Origin: Gordionus sp. m RMFG-2023
Taxonomy: Eukaryota; Nematomorpha; Gordioida; Chordodea; Parachordodidae
Direction of reading: 5' to 3'
Length of the DNA: 64,000 nt
Assembly (NCBI RefSeq): GCF_954871325.1
Contig: NC_088776.1
Span: 12,648,052-12,712,051, forward strand
This document shows, piece after piece, positions 51,601 through 57,600 of this stretch (position 1 is the first letter of the stretch; the number at the start of each line of letters is the position of its first letter). The translations under genes were made by a program, and so were the position numbers. The notes below the pieces were generated by a model that saw nothing but the letters and a program-made list of their open reading frames with translations, ran no database searches and was not told where the DNA came from.

Positions 51601-54600
51601 ATTCTACGTATAGTTGGGTAATTACTATACTTTTTAGCCTTTTAAGCCAATTTTTAGCCAGCTAAAAATCGGATAAACCGACCGAAAACTTGAAACTAAT
51701 ATGAATTTAAACGCCTTAATGTTGACGAATTTTCTTCGGTACGCGTCAGTAGATTGAGCCGAATTAGCCTACATTTAGCCATTACCCAACTATAATTATA
51801 TTTTGGACATGTTTTTATTTTTATAAATAACTTATTTATTTATTTATTTTCATTAAAGGTTCTAAAATTTGTGAATTTAATTTTTTGATGTTTTGGGCAC
51901 ATCCTAGAATGGCAAATAAAAGAAAACAAGACATTTTTTTAAAAAGTTTATACTATTAAATGCATATGCTTAGAATTTGAAGTGAATTAGGAAAATCGGC
52001 GATATGTCTGAATATCAAAAAATATTTCATATTATATTCATTGTTTCAGAATTACAAATATGTTTTTTAATATTATTAGCAATAATTATAAAAATTGTAA
52101 ATATTTCAATTAAACTGTATTTGGGAAAATATTTGTTTGATTATTTTTCCTTCCTATTTCTATATAAATTATTTATTAAAGAAATACTAATCAACAAAAT
52201 TTATACATGCTATGATGAAATTTTTTTTCGCCATTATTCTGATATATTTATTTATTTAATAAGAATATTGGGTTCATGGAGACGTCAATCCCGTACTCAA
52301 TCATTGAAGACATCCATATAATGTCAAGATGGGATTCAAATCAACGTTTTTGCGTTCAAATAAATATACCAGACGCTTGCATTCTTATACAAGTTAATTT
52401 GTTTTGATATTAATAAGATTAAAAATAGATTCCCTTACCAATGCTTCTACTGCTAGATCATAAGAGTAGTAAAGCTATAAAACATTTATCTCCATCATTT
52501 TATAAGATATCATGATAATCACCAAAATATAGTAATAAACTTAGACGGGTTTTAATAAGGTTTGGTGGATAAAAAATTATTGAAGATATAATATTAGCAA
52601 GCAGGTCATTCGGAATAAAAAAAGGCCATTTTGAAAATATAGATCAAATCAAGTAAAATTTTGCCCATTTATTAGATATGTTATGGGGATCATTACAATA
52701 GTTCTGGAGACAAGAGCGTTTAAGATGTAAATGAAGATCGCCTTTAAAATATAAATGGTACCTATATTTGATGTCATTAGATAGCACTAAAAATCCTCTA
52801 TAAAAAATTAAAATACTCAAAATTTTCATTGTGCTATCACAAAAAATTTAATGGGGTAAAAATTTGGGAGTTATATTACTTTAAAAATTTTTTGCCGATA
52901 AAATAGTCTATTCTAGATGGCGCCGTGCAAAAATATTAATCAATAAATCGATTTTATTAGAAATGACTGAACTAAAGCATTCCAAATTTTATGGTTTAGT
53001 CTGGCCTGGATTCATACTTTTTTAATAGAGTTTTCAGGATTATTCGGCCCTAAGCGATTTTGATTTTTTTTATACATTTTCGGTAATTTAAACGGAATTT
53101 AATGAAGATTTCAAATGGCAATCATTAATACCTGAAGTGGTTTGAATGATATATTGTTTAATTTTTCAACAAGTTAAAAAATTTAAAAATATCTCTCTTC
53201 CTCCGACCCGGTGTAACGTGTGAAAGTGATCTGTGAGATTTCGAAATCTCACGCAATCACTTTCACACGGATGGGTTGTGAGATTTTGATGATAATGGCC
53301 CCCAATGTTTTTGAAGCGATAAATCTAAAGCAAAAATTTTCATGACATGAATTTAAATGATAATATAATATAGAGACAATAATGGTATAAAACCTGACTG
53401 TTAAATTATAATCTATGTTAGAATAATATTTTAATAATGCTTTGCAAGATATATATCGTTTCATTTTAAGAACTCATCTTTATTTTTTTAAGATCATTAA
53501 GTCGAATAATGAGAGTTGCAAAATCAAGGAACATCATTAAAGTTAAGGATATAAAATATAATATAGAGACAATAATGGTATCACACCTAACTATTTAATT
53601 ATAATCTATGTTTTAAAATAATATTTTAGTAATGCTTTGTAAAATATATATTGTTTCATTTCAAGAGCTCATCTTTATTTTAACATCATTAAAGTTAACA
53701 ATATAATAAAATTTCTCTTTTTGATATGTATAAATTTAATTAAAAAGTAGATTATATATAACAAATAAAATTATAAATTAAAAGGTGTGGTGGGTAATCT
53801 AGTTAGTAAGACTTACATTACCTATCCTCAAAATGCGGGTTCAAATCTATGTAGCGTAAATTTATTATAATTGTTTTTTTTTATCTATCTTATCTAAATA
53901 GTCGCCGCCTCTCTATAGTTTTAAATTTATATTTTTAGTCTGCATATCATACTAAATAGTGTGTGATAAGATATGCAGATTAGAGGTCTGTAATGGGTGG
54001 GTTTTTAGCGAAAAGATTTATTTAACTTGCCCTCGCTCTCACTTATAATTTTTTTTATATATATTTTGTTTTAAAATTATTTTATAACTGGTTTGGCTCT
54101 TTATTTATTTTAATGTATTTTTAATTAAACATATAATATGGAATATTATGAAAAACTATTTACTGTTCTGCTCATTTCGCTTGAAAAATATCAAATTCTC
54201 CCAAATTTTTTAACCCTCTCGCCCAATGTTGAAAATATTTTTTTTTAAGTACGGGCAAAAAAACCACCCAATCCAGACCTCTAGTTCAGATTATTGATAG
54301 GAGGCTCCAATCAATATCATAATTAAAGTTTAGCAATATTTAGGTAGGGAAGAGATCCTTACTAACATGCTATTTTACACAACATGAAATTTATAAAATA
54401 ACCAAATACTCCGATCCCATGATATTTCTTATACAAAGTACATCTTCTCGATAGATATTAATTTAGACAAAGCTCATATATGACAGAAAATTTACTAGAG
54501 GTAAACCGCCTTTTCTACCCAACCCTCTAAAAATCACTGCAAAGAAACAGTAAGATAAATTCTTAGCCTAAATGGCTTAATCGTAATGCTTATTTTGTTT

Positions 54601-57600
54601 ACCTAATATAATGTTTTAAAGATAATCCATTTCTATATTATTTTGTACTGAATTGGGTCACAAATATTAGATAAAACTTTATTTGGTATAAGAAAATAGA
54701 CGAAGAACTTTATTGATATAAATATTTATACATAATTTTAAATTTAATAAAAACATCATGGAAAACTATAATTATTATCATATATTGCATATCAGAATGT
54801 AATTGAATATTATTTATAAACTACAACTTTCATAAAAAATATATATATAAGGCGATAAATTATAATATGAATGAAATATATTTATATATTTTTATATAAA
54901 AAATTGTTTTTAATAAAAATAATAAATAGTAATTAGATGGAAGATAAATCACAATCTAAAACATTTTCAAAATGACTCTCCCCATTTTTTATATAAATAA
55001 AATTATTATTAAATATTTTAATATTGTCGTGAATATAAAATGGGTCATATCGGGCCCATACAAAATTATCATTATATTTTATATAAGTAAAAATAGCTGT
55101 ATTTAACATTGTGGCCATCCCCCTTACTTCTGTGTCAGAAGCCCATATCTGCTGTATCATTACATTATTTAAGACATAAGTTTTTATGTCTATTTTTTTG
55201 TTCGTGTCGTAAAGATAATTTTTAATTACCTTTCCCATCTCGGATGTTAGCGTAAATTGTGACAACCATTGCCTGAGAATAACATGGGAATTTTGAGCTC
55301 CAGTAAGCTCTACACTAATCGCCCTAAATTATATAAAGTAGAATAAAATGAAATTTTATATTAATATGTTTTACCTATAAAAAATATTCCCATCACCTTC
55401 AATTTGCACCAGGATGGTGGGTTCACCAGTTTCCCATAGTCTACATTCTACATCCCGACAATGTTTGGGAGGCTTTAGACCATATATTTTAGCATGATAT
55501 TTTTTCCATACCTTTGTTGTAGGAAAAAAATATCTAGGGATATTTTCTAATTTATTTATTATCAAAATATCATCATCCAATTCTGTATATGTAATAAATT
55601 AAAAAATAAATCAAATATATGTAAAACATTTGAGGTTTTATCAAAACGACTGCTTGATTTTTGACAAGCCTCACAGGATTTGATAAAACACTTTTATTGC
55701 TCCCCAACCAATAAAAGCTTAAAAAAAATAATTAAAAGAATATTGCAAATTTTTACTTTTAGCTATTATTTGATTAGTTTTAATCCCCAGATGCCCTCCC
55801 ATAGCAATACCTGCAACTGTAGATACACCCCCCTCATGTATTGTTTTAATTATTTTTTTTTGTTCATCTCCTGTCAGTATAACTTTTCTTTCTTCTAAAA
55901 TATCATTAAATTATATATATTATAATATTTGTGATGCAGAAAAAATATATATAATCAATGGCTAGAATAATAAACTGCACTTAATTTTGTCATACAATTT
56001 TAGTTGTATATATTATAATACCTAACTTTAATAAATTAATTATGCAATCATTTATAAGCCCAATATACATTATAATAAAAGTATCTAACATTTACTTTTC
56101 ATCTTTATGTGATAAACTAAATTAAATTTTAGTTGTAAAATAGCATTTAATAATGCCTATATGTAAAATTTTATCAAATGTTCTTACATATATATATATA
56201 TACACACTTACATTTGCAGCTATAATTAATTTTAGATGAAAAAAAGATAATAATCAATGGCCTGAGCATTTTTCAATGTTAAAAAATAATATATTGCATT
56301 AAACTTATAATGGCTAATTTTAATAAATTAATCATGACATATCTAAAATTTACTTTCCCCATAGAATAATTGATTTTCTATTTAGGAAGTCATATATATC
56401 ATTATAATTTGAGCTAAAATATTTCTGAAATAAATAATATATTGTTAAAAATTTACTTCATAATAAAAAAGAATTTCAAATTAAATTGTATTATATAGAA
56501 ATATTTCTAATTTGACAGCCTCATTCAAATCTGACGTTTTAAAAGTATATTTAAATTAATAATGCGAGATTTTAAAAATATCTATGAGATTTTGAAAAAA
56601 TCATGAGATTTTGAAATATTGAATAGCCGTGAGATTTTGATGATTTAAATGGCCCCCAATGTATTTGAAGCGATAAAAATCAAAATCTCATGAAATCACT
56701 TTCACACGGTGTCAGCCGTGAGATTTTGATGGTGTGAGAATTCGAAATCTCACGGTAATCACTTTCACACGTTACACCGGAATTAAAATTTATTTTTATT
56801 TGGACGAACCATGATTGTTTTCCACTTTACAATCCGCTCGATGACCGATATTCCGAGTAAAGTGATATGATATTTAAAAAATTTAGCCAGAATTTTTATT
56901 AATTTTAGTCCAGGCTCGGTTTGGAAATAGGGCGCTGCAGGTCACTGATATTAAAATTATAATAAAATTGATTTATTGATCAATTTTTTTGGTAGCGCCA
57001 TCTAGAATAAACTATTTTATTGATAAAAATTTGAAAAACCCCAACAAAATTTTTAACATAACTTTTATCTTATTTTAATGAATATATGCAATATTTCATG
57101 AAATTAGAACGCATCGGCATTATTAAAAAAAAATCGACTTTTTCCTTTTCCGGAAGTGATTAAACACCGATATAAAATTTTTCGAGTTTTTTTTCTCGAA
57201 TTAAAGATTTTAAGGGCTATCTTATGATATCAAATATATATTTCTGCCATTTATAATTTTCGAGTAATATTTATTTTTACATGTAGTTAAAAAAAAATTG
57301 AGCAACGCGTCATTTTTATGCTTTAATCTGACACTAATAAAGCCATTGAGCAATAAAATTTTATTGCATGGCCAAAACTATTCTGTATTCACGTAGAAAG
57401 ACCCAAGCTCAGTTATACAATATTTTATCAATACTGCATGACAAAATAAAATAATATTCTAGTGCCTTAACAAATTTTGTTTATAAAAAGTTTGAAGCTT
57501 AGATTGGTGAAGATCACCATCTGTATTTGATTCAGACAAAAACTCGCAGCCTGGTCCGGACCAAATAACCTTAAAAACTCGGGTTGCACTGCGGAGTGAT

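Larger units (their letters stand above)
53212..56776 (-). mobile_element. Ginger1 DNA transposon, 3.57 kb, internally deleted
   Basis: The termini start TGTAACGTGTGAAAGTGAT at 53212 and mirror this at 56776. They are flanked by CCGG on both sides (53208-53211, 56777-56780), the target duplication described for Ginger1 cut-and-paste transposons. Ginger1 proteins carry a gypsy-type integrase (H2C2 zinc finger, DDE core, GPY/F) followed by an OTU or Ulp1 protease domain. Here, on the minus strand, a zinc-finger fragment (55895-55720) precedes an OTU-like domain (55582-54933); there is no room for the DDE core between them, so the copy cannot move by itself. Nested inside are a hAT-type MITE and a possible SINE head, so it is not recent. 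Confidence 0.87.

Noticed and set aside
52004-52321. 105-codon hydrophobic ORF on the plus strand
   Set aside because: Composition is what chance gives in AT-rich DNA (Ile/Phe/Leu/Tyr-rich); no family, no splice sites, no codon bias to support it.
53788-53870. tRNA gene
   Set aside because: A and B box words are present but acceptor and T stems do not pair; kept only as a SINE-head candidate.
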